From Neopestalotiopsis rosae (taxonomy: Eukaryota > Ascomycota > Sordariomycetes > Amphisphaeriales > Sporocadaceae), in contig JALGAS010000002.1 in assembly GCA_023078685.1 (NCBI GenBank), positions 2,666,001 to 2,730,000 of the forward strand: DNA of 64,000 nt, written 5' to 3'. Position numbers and translations under genes: made by a program. Below the pieces are notes generated by a model that had not been told where the DNA came from, made no database searches, and saw only the letters and a program-made list of their open reading frames with translations. This document shows positions 22,493 to 36,334 of the stretch, in pieces (the first letter of the stretch is position 1; every line of letters starts with the position of its first letter).

Positions 22493-22513
22493 CAGACAGA
22501 CAGACAGACAGAC
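22493..22513. repeat. Tetranucleotide microsatellite (CAGA)5
   Basis: Five perfect copies plus one base, about 500 bp upstream of the 23015 start. Confidence 0.92.
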
Positions 22514-23014
22514 CCTTACGACTTGTCTTTTTTTCTCTCTATCCTCTCGGCGCGATGCGACAAGTCTAGATATCGGTCTGCAGCAGGGGAGGGGAAACAG
22601 CAAGACGTCAGCCGAAGAAGGAGCCGCTCGCTTGGCCTGGCCGTTTGTCGGCGGGTAATCTGACGACGGTTGAGTTGAGTGCTTGCATTTTCTCATGTCA
22701 TGATGCATTTTCTACTACTGCACCTCACTCCACCATTTTTTTGAAAGTGCTACCACAGTACTACTTACATCGTTGCCTGGTGTTTCTCATTCCTCGTCGG
22801 GTTGTGTTGCGCGCAGACTTTTGATTGACTTTCTATTCTCCGAGGCCCATCCATTTCAAACTGCCGTCCGTTTTCAATTGGACAGTCAGGGATTTCAGAC
22901 TCACCTCACCATTGCGGTAAGACTGAGGCGAGTCTGTTGGTCTGTTTCGCGTAGCTCCCCAGCTACTCTTGGCGATAGTTTCAACCCCGCCAAGCCCGTT
23001 TCAATCGCCAAATC

Positions 23015-25504
23015 ATGCCCGCCTCTGCCTCTACTCCCTCTGACGATCTGTACTTTACAGAGGGACAGAATACAAGTAACAGTAATGATATTGATGAAGA
23101 AGATTACGCGGACCAGCTGTCGCCCTCAGATGGTTACTTTGCCTCTGGTCGCGCCGCCGCCCCGGCTTCGTCCAATGTCGCCGCTCACAACGTCCCAAAT
23201 GTAATGGTCCCTGACCCCACCGTCCGGGACTCAGACGTAGAAGAGACGAACAAGCACGAGGCCAAGGCTCTGCAGGCCAGGCAAGAATCTCTTTTAAATA
23301 GTACCGCTCGGGGCGATTCGCAACCTCAGGCCCTGTCGGCTCGAGACTTTATTGAATCGCAACTGCAGAGGTCGGCGCCATCTACGCGATCCGACTCTAC
23401 TACTTACAACAACCTTCCACCGCTGCACACGCCGCCCACGTCGTATGCGCCATCGTCGTCAACGTCAACGTCACACCCTATCACTGCTTCATCCACATCT
23501 AGGCAGCAGTATAGACCGTCCCCCGGCCCGGGACGTACTCCCTCTCTATATTCCGAGGCGCCGCCAGCTTATACACCTTCACATACTACTGCCACAACTG
23601 CCACCACAGCCACCACACCCCTCTCGCCCAGCAGAGAGACAAACCAGACTAGCAATTACGGCTCCATCTCACCACCAACTTCTTCACCAGCTTCTCCTCC
23701 CCCAAACATGGGCATCGAAAATGAGCGCCTCCTCGGGAGGGACCCCGAGAGCATGGGCGAGCCAGGAGAAGAGCCACTTTACTCACCACGATGGAGTAAG
23801 CGTATCAGGAGGAGGTTTCCCTGGCTCAATTGGAAAATAGCTCTGTTTGCGCTTGTACTGTTGGTCGTGACATTTGGTTTTCTGATGAGCGGATATAAAG
23901 CTGTGAAGGGTGACTCGGTAAGTTCAGCTTCAGCTTCATGTTCAACTCAAGTCATCGACCTGCTGACAAGGAGTCATGAAGGGCAAGACCATCAGACCAA
24001 CGTTGCCCGAAGAGGGTAACGCTCCGCCGTCAGAGCCATCGTCGCCAGAACCTTCGAACCCAGCTCAACCAGGGTCGCCGGCTCAAGATCCCTTCGTATC
24101 AACATATTGTCAGGATGCCAAATATCGTTTCCCTGACCAGATAAGTATGTGTTTACTTCCTCTTCTTGTTCTTACGATTTGAGAAGATATCTCAATATCT
24201 TATGTATTGCCTATCATTTTGGCGCCTTCATACTAACTTGTGATGTCACAGTGGCCGTGGAATTCAACAAGGACAAGAACCTCACATTTGTTCAAGGCAT
24301 GACTAGCCACTCTGGAAACATGAATGTTCGAGTTGGCGGCCAGGTGAACCTGAGGAAGCTCGACGATGGAGGTATCCCTCGAGTGGTTGTCGAACTTCTC
24401 ACAAACGATGATCTACTTCGACTCGACAGCTACATCAACGAGAATGACCAGACGATGAGCATTCACGTGCCCAAGAGAAAGCTTTCAGATAACACGGAAG
24501 AAGGACCTTGCTTGGAGATACGAGCCACGATCTGGGTGCCGGAAGATGCCGAGCTGCAGCAACTGGCTGTTGGTACGGTTCATCTCGACATTCTCACACT
24601 CGGCGACCTCTCTATCAAGATTAATGAGATGACCAAGTTCTCCTCCACGCTAGGAGAGGTTTCGTCGGGAGTCGCCAAGCCAAAAACATATGATAATCCT
24701 GAGGGCTTGAAGTCGGATGCTCCCGACTTCACCTTCGTCCCTGCCCCAGACTCTTATGTGTTTGATTCGAGAATCATTGAACTATACAGCACCACGGGCA
24801 GCATCGATGGAAATTGGCCGCTCTACGACATGCTGGGTATTCACACGACGTCGGGCAGCATCATGGCAAGCATCACGCCAAAGCCAGTGCTCGAGTCTGA
24901 TCCAAAGCCGGCCGTTCTGTCTCTGAGCACCGTGTCTGGCACTATCCACGCCAATGAGCCCATCCACGAGGAAAAGAAAATTCCCATTCGTGACTACCTG
25001 GTCGACATCAAGTCGACCTCTGGAGGAATGCACTGCGCCTTGGCCTTTGGCAGGGGCATTGAACTGAAGAGCACCGCGAGCGACATTGCCGTGGACCTTT
25101 TACCCGTGCTCGACTCTGATGTCTTATCTCCTTCTGCACCGGCCCAGCTCGAGACAGTAACCACCAGCGGCGCAACGGCAGTGCGAATCCTCGATCCCAT
25201 CTGGTTTGGCAATAAGAGCAGCAGCGCCGCGGCCAAAGCAGACTTCAACTGTCTCCAAGCCATACACAAGTCTACCAGCGCCAACATTGGTCTCCGGTAC
25301 CCGCAGTCGTGGATCGGCGACATCCACGCCGACACCACGAGTGGCTCGCTCGCGGTTAAGGGCAAAGACGTGAGGGTCACGAGATCAGGCGGGGGCTGGC
25401 CTGGCAGCACGCTGTCGGCATACAAGGGCAAGAGCGGCGGCGGCTCGACCATCACGGTCAAGACAATGCTCGGAAATCTTGATGCCGTGCTTGGTGACGA
25501 GTAA
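23015..25504 (+). CDS. Type II membrane protein with DUF4097-like (adhesin-type) beta-repeat domain
   Basis: Three exons: 23015-23917, 23982-24144, 24252-25504; introns of 64 and 107 nt; 772 residues. The first intron ends at ATGAAG|GGC, which is the only nearby acceptor that keeps frame. Residues 1-270 are Ser/Thr/Pro-rich and probably cytosolic and disordered. A basic stop (RWSKRIRRRFPW) precedes one membrane segment (about 274-294). The ectodomain begins with a Pro-rich stalk. It continues as repeated strand-turn units marked TTSGSI, STVSGTI, STSGGM, STASDI, TTSGAT and TTSGSL. That periodic (T/S)-(T/S)-(S/x)-G pattern is the hallmark of DUF4097/beta-strand repeat domains, which fold as beta-helices. 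The family is widespread in filamentous fungi at the cell periphery; a wall or adhesion role is inferred only. Confidence 0.88.
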
Positions 25505-28500
25505 GATGGCATATCCCAACAGAGTCCAACGACTATGGGCCATGCCTTGTGATTGGAATACCAGACTTTTCAGGTTCTGGTGATGAAATCGGTTGATAAA
25601 ATACCCAGCATTCGCTATCATTTCTAGGTTATTGGCGTTCCGGATGATACAGTTGCACGAGGACATATGCAAGATACGTTTGTTATTATTTCCAAACCAC
25701 ATATATAGGTTGGGACTGGATGTTCCCAACACCGATTGACATGCCTTGAATAAAAAGGAGCATTAATCATTCAAAATGCTGACTACCATATGTGATGATA
25801 ATCAGTCCATCATACCTCTCAAGGAATCGTGGTACCAATTACTTGTGAAAGCCCATAGCAGTTGCACTCACAGCAACAAAGTCCTAAGTCTGTTGAGATC
25901 ATCAGTATCTCAGCGATCAATAGTTTTCGGCCATCGAAAAGCACATTCACACAATACCGCAGTCAAGCCCGATCAGCTCCTCAGACGGTGGTTAGAGACG
26001 CAACAGTCACCATCATGCAACCATTGACTCGCATTTCTAGATATTCGGAGAATGACGGAGCGCTCCTCGATTTACTCTCTCTTTAGCCGTCTTTACCATC
26101 AGAGAAATGCCGTGGATTTCGCGAGTAGCATGTGTCTTGGCAATATCCCTACCAGACACGAAAAGCCAAGTTTCACATTATTTAATCATCCTTCGCCACT
26201 GGAGGCGTCTGCCGTTTTTGCTGGCGCCCGACAATCTGGCATACAAGCATATATTCGAAGCGACGGCGCAAACGCTCGCTTCGAGCCGTAGAAGACTATC
26301 ATAGTACCGGCGGCTCCAAAACTGAGACATTCAACAAGTCTCTTTTTTTTTTTCTCGCCCGCCAAACACAACAAAATCTCTCTCTATCTCTCGCTCTAGC
26401 GGCGGCAAGACTACAAAACTACTGTGCAGGTTGCATCTCCCCTTGCCTTTGCCTGCTAAACCCGAGAGATAGGACAAAAAGAAAACGCCATTAGCGGTTC
26501 CTGTATTCGTTTTGACACGTGGGTCCGTCGTTCTATCTTTTTCTCTCTCACGGGCAAGACATTTTGATATTCGTAAAAGGAAGTAGTGCTAGAAGAGCCG
26601 GCAGAAGCCAATATTGTTGCTTTTTGCTTGTTTTTTGCTTCTTTTTCCCACCCCTCTCCTGGCAGCAAACTGCAATCAGAACAATCTAGATATTGCCAAG
26701 ATCCTCCCCCTTCTCCTCCTATCCCCGAAACGAGGCTCACACGGCAAAGACGGCTGGCTCAATCTTCTTCCTTCCCCTTTTTCCCTTCCTCACGATCAAG
26801 TTGCCAGAATCGTACCTCTTTCTACTCGTATTTTGTGTCTTGGCATTAGTAGTGAAATCGTACGACGTATGATTATAGCGAAAGATGTGATGGGAAAAGG
26901 GTCCATCAGGAGAAGGAGCCAAGACATCGGCTCAAAAGTATAAAAGCTTAGATTTCGAAGGGGACTTTGATGGGGGAGGAATGATGACCACGACAAGGAA
27001 GAAGAAATAAACTTTGGAACCGAGTAGCCGCCGTCCCGGGTGTAACGGTAATAAAAAGGACAAGACAGCAGCACAGGTGAAGATCAACCAAAGCAAAAGA
27101 TTCAAACTATTTAGAATTTCTGCAGCGAAAAAGCCAAGTTGGGTGCATGGAAGAACCTTGGCGCCTCTTTTTCTTCAAGCAAAAGAAAAAAAAAGCAAGA
27201 ATTGCCAAGACCCGGTGAAAGAAAAGGCCGGCGACTGCCCTGCCAAAGGCCTGCACCTTCGCCTGTCCATCGCTTGCTGCATATGGAGCCAGCAAAAAGA
27301 GACAAACTTCCTTCTAGTATATGCGCGTCATGGGGTTACCAACGCATCAGTCAGCACAGCTTCAAAGCATTAGGTCGCGCCCCCGGGGAACCTCCCGCTT
27401 GAAAGACAAGGGCTCCTAAGGGCTATAATGCAGTCTAATGGACCAGAAGTCTTAACGAAGCTATAACCACAACGGTCAATGGTCCTCTTTCGTGGGCGTT
27501 ATAAGCTTTTTTTTAACCGAAACGTAAAGACATTGCAGTAAATAGAGGAAATAATTCTTTCAACGCCTAACGCCACGAGAAAGAAAAGACACATGCCTCG
27601 CGTGCGTTGTGTCTTGATTGAATCGTACATCGAACGATTTTTTATTTTGACAGGTTATACACAACACGTGGAGAATTGAAACAAACATACCGTACTGTGC
27701 ACATGCAGCCATCTTTGCTTGCTTTTTTACTAACGACTACATATGTATCAGTATCTCGTCTCGCGGCTGTGTGGCTTTTTCTTGTTCGAATCGTGGTTGC
27801 AGTCTTGTCTTTTCTACATACTTCCCGCGAACCAGGGGACTATAATCTCTCTTCCATCCTCGGCAATGTGGATCGAGTGCAGTAGTACACTTGGGTAAAC
27901 CCGCCCGCTTCTGCCAGCCCGGCTGTAATTAGTCAAATGCAAATACTCCTAAAATTCCTATTATAGAATCCAAGGCTTTGAGCTCCGAATACGTACATAA
28001 CAAAAGGCGCGCTCTAATTCGGGCTGCCTACCTAGGTAGAAAGTAAAATCGTCTCACTTCTGCATTATCCCGAGGTGTTCGGTGGGCTTGGCTCTTGGGC
28101 TTGGCTCTTTCTTGTCCATGTAGGATCCGATCGCGCCGTCGGAAAGTCTCATTTACTAGATGGATATACAAGCAATAGTTGAGGCTCGTTTCGCGATCAC
28201 TCTTGCGCCTAGTCTCCGTACTTTGCAGTATTGTAGTGAATAGGGATGGAGCAGGAGCGCAGTAGGGTTACAGTCCAGTCCGGGCTATGGCTACTATATT
28301 AAAAAAAAAAAAAGGGTTGCATATGCACGAGATCATGACCATCCCCCGGCGGGGTGTTCCTTCTTGTCGCGCGCGATCATCGTAGATCTATTACCCCATT
28401 GCGACTTTGCGAGCGTGGGCGGAGTAATTAAAGAGAGAACAGAAAGATGAGAAACGAGAGAGCCAAGCACTCTCTTCGTTGCCGGATTAGGCAGCTGGGG

Positions 28501-31500
28501 AAGAGTGATGACTTCCATCTGCCATGTAAGGTGCGTAAGGTGTAATGGGCCAAACTGGGCGCGCTACCACTCTCGTCTTTGCGGCACGATGTTTCCAAAG
28601 CATCTCTTGGCTACAGCACGGGGTACATCGATTATGTCAAGGATCCAGGAGACTACGATGATTGGTTTCACACGGGAAGGCTGTTCGGCAAGCCATTTCC
28701 ACCCCTAGCATGGTTTCTTTATGAGTTTGGTCCTGAAGGGTGTTGGATGAAGAGACGGATGCATCTCGTCGTTGGCCCTGTGTGCCGAAGGGGCAGGCTC
28801 CAGCGGAAACGATCCTACCGGCTGGCAAACAGAAAGCACGACGACAAGGACAAGCCAATGCACACTCTCGGACCATATAGACTTCCAACTTGGGTCGCGG
28901 AAAGCGTCTCGCAGCTCGCTTGGGGGGCATTGTTGGCGTTTCGTGCAGGCCAAGTGCAAGCCTTCCGTTGCTCTTGTTGGCTCCTACGACTCATCCTCCT
29001 GGAATGAGTACCTGGCTCCCATTTGCTCCGCCCAGGAAGAGTGAGAGTTGTTTATTGTTTGTGCCGCTTGACGAGGGCCTAGAAGTCCCATCCGGCAACG
29101 GCAGAAGAGAGAGGTTGGAAAGCCAAGACAAAAAGACACAATAGAAAAAAAAAACCGCGAACTATGCACGGCGAGATAAAGTTTCCTGCTCGCGCAATGT
29201 GTGCATGAGCCGAGGAGCGATATAGGAAAAGGGTGTCCAACGGCGCGGGCGCCCCCATTCCCAGCCAGCCAGCCCTGTTCCTCAGCCATAGGGGGAAACT
29301 GTAGATTGTAGGGCAGAGAACTACTCTAGGTAGAGGTGTCAAGCGAATCGAGCCGCATTGCTAGCCTTCGAGCTCACGCAACCCACGGGTTGGCGGGCCC
29401 TTTTTTTCTTCCTTTCGCTCTTTCAGCTTGACGCAGGACTCATGTGAGGAGGGAAGAGCTAATGCTGCAACCCTCAGAAACGAACAGATGATGGGTCCGG
29501 CACAGGTAGCAGTAGGTAGGGCGGATGGTCGAGACGGGCCACACCACCACAAGCAAGTCATCAAGCATTTGATCGGGACTTGTGTCTTTGTTTCCTTTTT
29601 CAGCTGGGCCTCAATCGGTAAGTAAGTAAGGCAGCGAGGCCATCCATCGGTAAACCGACCACCTCCATAGAAAAAATTGTTTATTTCGAGTCGCTGATGT
29701 TGGTTTGACTGGAGCTGCTTGAGTCAGCTCGGCTTTTGCGTCATATTCAGAAGGTGCCTCCGTTTGGTGAGGACGGTTAGGTATGCAACCGTTTCATGCA
29801 GCCAGCGGGAGAGAATACTAGACCTAGCAGGCTAGGTCGAACGACGACCAAACAAAAGTAAAAGAAATGAAGAAAAAAAGACTTCTTCCTCCTTGGTCGA
29901 ATGCCGTCGTGGTTGTCCTACTTGGCGGTAAACAATCCCCCAGTCAGTCATGACGCTGGAAGAGGCTGTCGGAAAATTCTCTCTTGGCTACACAAGTACA
30001 CGGGGTCGGGTTCGTCTGGGGTCGCGCAACGAATAGATGCTTCTAGATTGCCAGTCGGAAGAGGAAGGTGTGCTGTTATGACGTCTAATTGGGTTCCCGA
30101 GCCAAGAGGCAGCAAATTGCCATTAGATGAACAACAAACGAACGACAACAGCAAATAACAACAAAAAATACTGTAGTGTACATTGATTCCAGACTTTTCT
30201 CTATCGAACAAATTGATGCCAGATTGCCAAATGTTGCCAGGTTGCTGCTATGTGAGGCTATGGCCTGCTTGAAGATCATGGTCTGGACTTTGCAACCCAT
30301 GCACCAAACAGCCGGGTTTGCTCAGACTACCTCCAGGGGATAGCACTGCTGGTTGGCTGGGAATAGCGATGATAAACGGAGCAGATGGAGCCTCCTCGCA
30401 GATCTGTTCTGATTTGTTCGCATATGATACGAAAAGCCTCGATCGATCGCTGCGGCGGAATACTGGAGTCGGGCAAAGACAACACAAGCAACGGGACACA
30501 AGCTTGACAAGGAGTTGATAGTGTCGATTTTCTCTCTCTTTCCTGCGGTACATGGAAAAAAGTGACCCAAAATGATCGTCTACGCTATGTTTACCACAAT
30601 AGACAGCTCAGCAGGAGCTCATGACTGACCCTAGACGAGATTGGGCTTGGAGGCTACACAAGATCGACGACCGGCGTACGGCAAAGCCGTTTTGACTTGC
30701 TTGCTGGGCCCCCGAGGCCACCAACAATTGTTCCCAAGTCTAAGCTCGGATGGGGGCTATTTTGGCTTGGCTATTCGTGGCCGCGGAACCGGGCAGAGCC
30801 CAGCTAACAGAGTAGACTGGTAAGTAGCCCAGGAAGCAAGGGCACTTTTTTTGCTCTCTCGGATCGCTCATTCATAGTATCGTACGTACCCACGAACACT
30901 CGACTCATGTTTTCCGTTTCGCTCACTTCCGAGGGACCTTTTCGATTCTTTTACCCGCTAGATCTTCGGCTATGATTTGCTGTTGTGGCTGGGTGGTGTG
31001 AGTCCGTAGTCATGAGGGACATTTGAACATTCGATAGCGTTGTCATGTTTCAACCCGAGGTGGAAAAAAACAACGAAAAAAACTGGAAACAAGACAGAAA
31101 AAGAACAACATCACGCTGTAGGCGCTGATGCCTGAACAACAGGCCTAGGAAAATTTTGCATCGAAAAACTTCATCCCGTATGACCAGTGCTATGTATTGA
31201 CGTGTTGAAAATATGTTGTGAAACATGGGTCGTGGTGTATCAACCTTGCAAATGGATGCTATGCTGCTACATACCTATACAGTAGTAGTTTAGCAAGCTC
31301 TCTATTGTTTCTGTAGACAAGCTGAACATCCCGGATGATCGTTTCAGACGCGGCAAACGCATAACGGCGGACGGCGCGCGCCAAGGGGGTGACCCCCCCA
31401 GCGTCTATTTGATGCTTGCTTGCTTGCTTCCAGGCGAGACGTTGCCGTCAGCAGATCTGGATGCGCGTATACTATGGTACAGTAGTAGCACTATGTAATA

Positions 31501-34500
31501 AGACAGGTAGGCGAGAGGTACGTACAATCCATCCCAGCCTCAGCTCAAAAAAATTCTACCCCAGGGGCCGTTGGCTGGCACTATTTGGCACCTTGGCGCA
31601 GGCCAAGGTTTCGTTCGCTTTTGGGCACATGTTTGGTTGGCACTTTTAGGTTGGTTAGGTAGGTACCTAAAGTACCATCCGTCTCTTGATCCATCAGCCG
31701 CTGGAAAGCGTCAAAATGATCCCGGCTCAAGACATCCTGGGTGACTGACAATGGTATGTTACGCAAGGAATGTAGAAATTTTTCTCCTCTGTGGTCGGAT
31801 GGAGCAAGGGAACAACAACAACGGTCAAGCCGTTGGGTTGGCGTCAATTAACAATGACAGGAAACGGAAACTATGAAATAATTCCCATAGCTTGTTTGTA
31901 AGTAGTGACACACCCCTTCTCTGAGATGGAGGTGCGGTGCCCTCAGTAAGCCCACGAAATGCGTCGGGTCGGCAAGGCCGGGTATCAACAAGGGACGCAA
32001 CTCAATCTTGCCCAGCGTTGACGCTAGTCTTCTTCTGGCATGATTCCAGAAGCCGTCGCTGACCCTTCGAGAAGTATTCTAGAACTATTCCCGACGTGGC
32101 TTGGCTCCAACCGCTTTACTCTATCTTTGGACAAGCCCATTACGCAGCGCGGTACGATATACTTTCGTCAAGTACACCTGCCTACCGACTACCGAGCAAA
32201 ACACCTGCCCAGTAAAGCGGCATCTCCATTGAGAAATCGATCGCCCGGGTGACTGTTCAGTGTACTTTGGTACCGACTCAACGGTGGGGGGAGCCGGTGT
32301 ATCTCTAGCCTTCAATAATTTTCCGCGGCGACTCGATCGACGATGAGGATCGAAAAGTGAGGGGTGATATAGGCGATGACTTCTTGCGTAAGAAAGACCC
32401 GGTGGAGTGAGGATGGAGATTATTACCTAGGCATGTTGACAAAAACCATTGAATTTGGAAACTCCATAGATACGGCAGCAGGTTTGACACTAATAGACCC
32501 GAGTGTGTTGCAAATACGCACGTATGCCGAACCCTATACGTAAAATGCACAGCTGAGCTCTAATTAAGGTTCAGTCGACGATGTAGGCTGGCATAGCTGG
32601 GTTGGTGGGTGGTGGTACTGCTGCTGTTCAAGCGAGAGGGAAACTCTGCTGCTTGCTTCAGGATGGTCTCGTATGAATCAGATATCTTCATGAATCAAGC
32701 ACCGCATGATTCGAATTATTGCCAGATATCTCCAAGGTCGAAAGCAGACAATCTTGTGGCTTGCACTCGCTCAGCGCCTCGCTCCATCTAGCATTCTTCA
32801 GCCTTCTGCAAGTGATACCCACTATCAAGTCTATTGAATACCTTGTTCTCCAACGGGAAAGTTCGCGGCTCGCAGCATTCACTGGGACGCGCCACGAGGT
32901 TCGAGGTATGAAATATGATACCGGCAAGCGTTGCCAATTGGCTCGGTCATTGTGATTATTGCTTGCGTTGGAAATGATTTCAAGCCTCCAATTAAAGTTG
33001 ACTGATACCGTCGTCGTCTGGAGGAGTCAAAAACGCCCGAGATATTGTTCCCCCAGTCGCAACATTTGTACACACACTCACACACTGTTGCCCCCCTCCC
33101 CGGAATAGAATGTACACAGTGGCATTCGTCGCAAGGCTGATCTTTGTCTCTTCTTAGCAGTAGCAAGCCCATAGCAGCATGTGCGGCCAGTGTTGGTCAG
33201 ACTGGCTTGTGATCGATCCTACTTTAGCATCCTTTGACCTGGGGGGTAGCGCTTATGTCTTATGATGCAATTTGCGGCTCTGGCCAATCTAATGCCACAG
33301 ACACGGAAAGAGCATAGATATCTCCAGCATGTACTTCTGTACATGGCATCCTTCGTTCCCTTCGACGTCTCAACGGCTAAGGACAGCGAGCAACTAAAAT
33401 AATGTAGTGTAGTATGTGTGTGTAGCTGGTTAGTAGGTTGCAATATCGCTGTGCGAATTCCTGCCAGGCCAGTCGCGACATTTTTCGCCCATCCGTGCGT
33501 ACCTGTCAAAAGTCACAACTGCCGATACTAAGACAGTGATCGACAATGGCACACATGGGGCGCAACAATTGATACCGATCATGTTTCGTGTGGCTGATCC
33601 AGCGAGAACACCACAGTTGATTTTCAGCGCACAGCCATCTGGTGGGATTTCTTTTTATTCTTAATTCATTGTTTATACACATATACCAGGGCATAATGAC
33701 GCCCTGTTGAAACCTGGACTGCTGTTATGCTATGCATGCAGCGACATCGGCCGTTACTTGAAGAGCGGTCACGGGACACGCGATCATGGAGCCGTTTCAG
33801 ATGTGGTTTTTTCTTACCTACGACGAGTATTATCTTGATAATAAAATGCTATATGTAAGCTGGCAAATCGTGGTCGCTCGACCGCTGACGAAAAGACGCT
33901 GCTGCAATGTATACTCTGCAACCGCATGCCGAGGTCTACTTTGAGTGGGCGCGGAATATGAGTGAGTTAGGAAGGTGGCATTCTGCGGATAAATCATGGC
34001 GTGCGCCTGGAGGTGTGGCCCGTCCTCAATCTTTTGCGCGTCTAGTCCGTACCCAAGCCTACGAAAAAGGGAAGTGTATGATGCAGGAGTTTCCCTCTCG
34101 CAGACTATCGTCTTTTGTCAACAGTCTGGAACGCTGTTTTGGTAATCAATAAAGAAAAAAAGAAGAGAAAAAGGAGGAGAAACAAGACGCTCGGGGATGC
34201 ACAATAGCTGTGCCCCGGAGGAGCGGCGGTCGGGTTTTTGTCAGGAAGCCGTCGGCCATGGCAACATTGGAACTTTAAACGAACGAACAAACGAACAAGA
34301 CGACTGATTATGCAAAACGGATCTCGGATAGTCAACGTAATCGCGAGGAGCAGCAAGTGGTGCTTCACGTAATAGAGTATCGCGACACTCCGTATCCCGA
34401 GCCGATCTGCCCCCCGTTTACAAGCACAGACAGAAAACGAGTTGGAATCCATAGCACAGTCACCAGTGAAGCCTGACAACCTGTGAAGCCCGAAGAAGCC

Positions 34501-36334
34501 AGAAGCCTGATAATAGTGTGCAGGAGAGGGCCCGTACGGATCTGTATATGGTCTGGGTGTCTGGAGACGCGGGGCGCTCCAAAGAAACACTGAAACCTTT
34601 TCGTGGTCGTGGAGTCGTCGCTGCGCCCATCTTTTTTCCCTTCTGCTGATTGACGCCTCATGGTGTCCTGCATACCTGATTACCTAGCTGTACAACCACT
34701 TATTGATTACCTTACCGACCTTACGATGGAGGCATTACATCAGGGACAGGCACGCGATGTAAGAATTGCGTAGGCGATGACAGCAACCGGCAGGCTAGTG
34801 GCGTGCTTGTGCTTGTTCTCGAAGGCGACCGCCAGCCTCCATTTGGTGTCGACCTACCATATCCATAGCTGTACACTACCTAAACTTCCTAGGGTGGGAG
34901 GGGGCCCTGCGAGCTGCGAGCTGCGAGGGTCGGCATGTACCCTCGAAAGAATACATACCCCGCCAGTGCGCCGCCCTTGGCTTGTCCCGTCAGCGGCATC
35001 AGGTGCCTCTTTTTTTCTCTGCCTTCCTGCGATAACCCTGACCTGTTTTCTTTACCTGACAACCTGACTGTTGCTGACATATCCATGGTCCGTCTGCCCA
35101 AGTATCCGTACGGTTTACCCTAGTCTGCAACTATGGACGGTATGACTGACTATGAACCAACCCAGTGGCCACTTTTTCTTCTTTGGATCCGCCCGCTGCT
35201 TTAATCGGGCCTCAGCAAAGGGGGCTCGGGGGGGGCAAGAAGAAGGGGTGGGGTCCGTGTCTAGAAGGTCTCTCTCTAGCTGGAAAGGGAGTAACTGAGC
35301 GTCAATCTCTTCAAAGCCCCAGCCGCAGCCGCTGTGTGATTGGTCTGCTGTTGTCTCTCCCATTCTTCTAGTGCCGTTCTAGCGTCGCGCCACAGTGATC
35401 ATCTCTGCCTGGTTTCGTCAAAAATGCACTGGGAAGAGCCCCAATCGTGCGTACTACAGCTGGCATGGCGGTACAGGCAGCCTCCTTGTTGTCTCTGCCC
35501 ATTCCACAGGCTTTGCCAGGCTTGGGTCGTCCGACAGAGACCGTGCGGAAGCCCGCTGTTGGCTGTGAGGAACATTCTGTACCCATTCCAGAAGCCTCTG
35601 AGGAAAGAAAAAAAAAAGTCCTTTTGCTCTTTCTTGTCCCGTTTCCCTCCTGCAAGAACAAGAAGGTTCTATTGATTGGCAGTCGTGGCACGAGAAAGAG
35701 AAAGGGAGGGGGCCTTGTTGGGCAAGTCGCCTCAGCTCAGCATTTGGGTACTTCCTTGTTGGTAAGCGAAAGCAGAAACGTGCAAAACCTTTTCCTCTCT
35801 TATCCAGAACATTCAGCGACTCGAAAAGGATGCCATAATGTCAAAGACTGCTTCATTGTAGCGTACATAGTAAAAATGTAAGAGAGCCGCGAGTCAAGGT
35901 ACGTGGCATCAAGAGCGAGACATACAGGAAGGGCATCAGAAAATTACACGCTCATATGCTACGTTATATGCAACGACAGAATAATTACTATTCATACTGA
36001 CTGATGAGCGGCCGAAGCCGAAGCCGAGGAATGGGAATAACAACATTTTTGGCATTGGGGAAGAGAAGAGACGGGTAAAAAGTGAAAAAAAAAAGAGAAA
36101 AAGATACTTTGACCTCACCGTTTGTTCGACTATACTCGAGCTCGTGCCACACTGTACGGCAGTACGAGTGCCTTATCCCTGCACCCGACCCATACCCACC
36201 CGCGGTAGTCACCCAAAGCCCTTGTCAGGCTCCCCCGTCAAAGCCCCTGCCCCAGTCTCGGTCCTCCAAGCGATCAAGTACCCTACAGTGCGACTGGGGT
36301 GTTGGATGGAACCTCCGGCCAGGGCATGTCCATG
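25505..36334. other. Gene-poor tract of about 11 kb
   Basis: Neither strand shows a frame with family resemblance or consistent coding character. The longest open frames are about 100-160 codons, overlap each other in several frames and contain no recognisable domain. Base composition is mixed and not strongly AT-rich, so it does not look like a classic RIP-mutated repeat relic. ACCTA/TAGGT-type motifs (near 28030, 31660, 34680) and homopolymer runs are scattered through it. It lies upstream of the rgsA-like gene and could be distal regulatory DNA or carry non-coding transcripts; this is inference. Confidence 0.5.

Larger units (their letters stand above)
21144..23014. other. Divergent intergenic region with small tandem repeats
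   Basis: It lies between the minus-strand hypothetical and the plus-strand DUF4097-like gene. It contains a 9-bp repeat (21452-21483), a 7-bp repeat (22254-22276) and a CAGA microsatellite (22493-22513). From 22706 to 23014 there is no sense ATG, which suits a leader of at least 300 nt. Short minus-strand frames at 21360-21972 were considered and not accepted. Confidence 0.45.

Noticed and set aside
28579..29007. 142-codon plus-strand frame in the gene-poor tract
   Set aside because: Several other frames on both strands are equally open here and none shows a domain or consistent composition.
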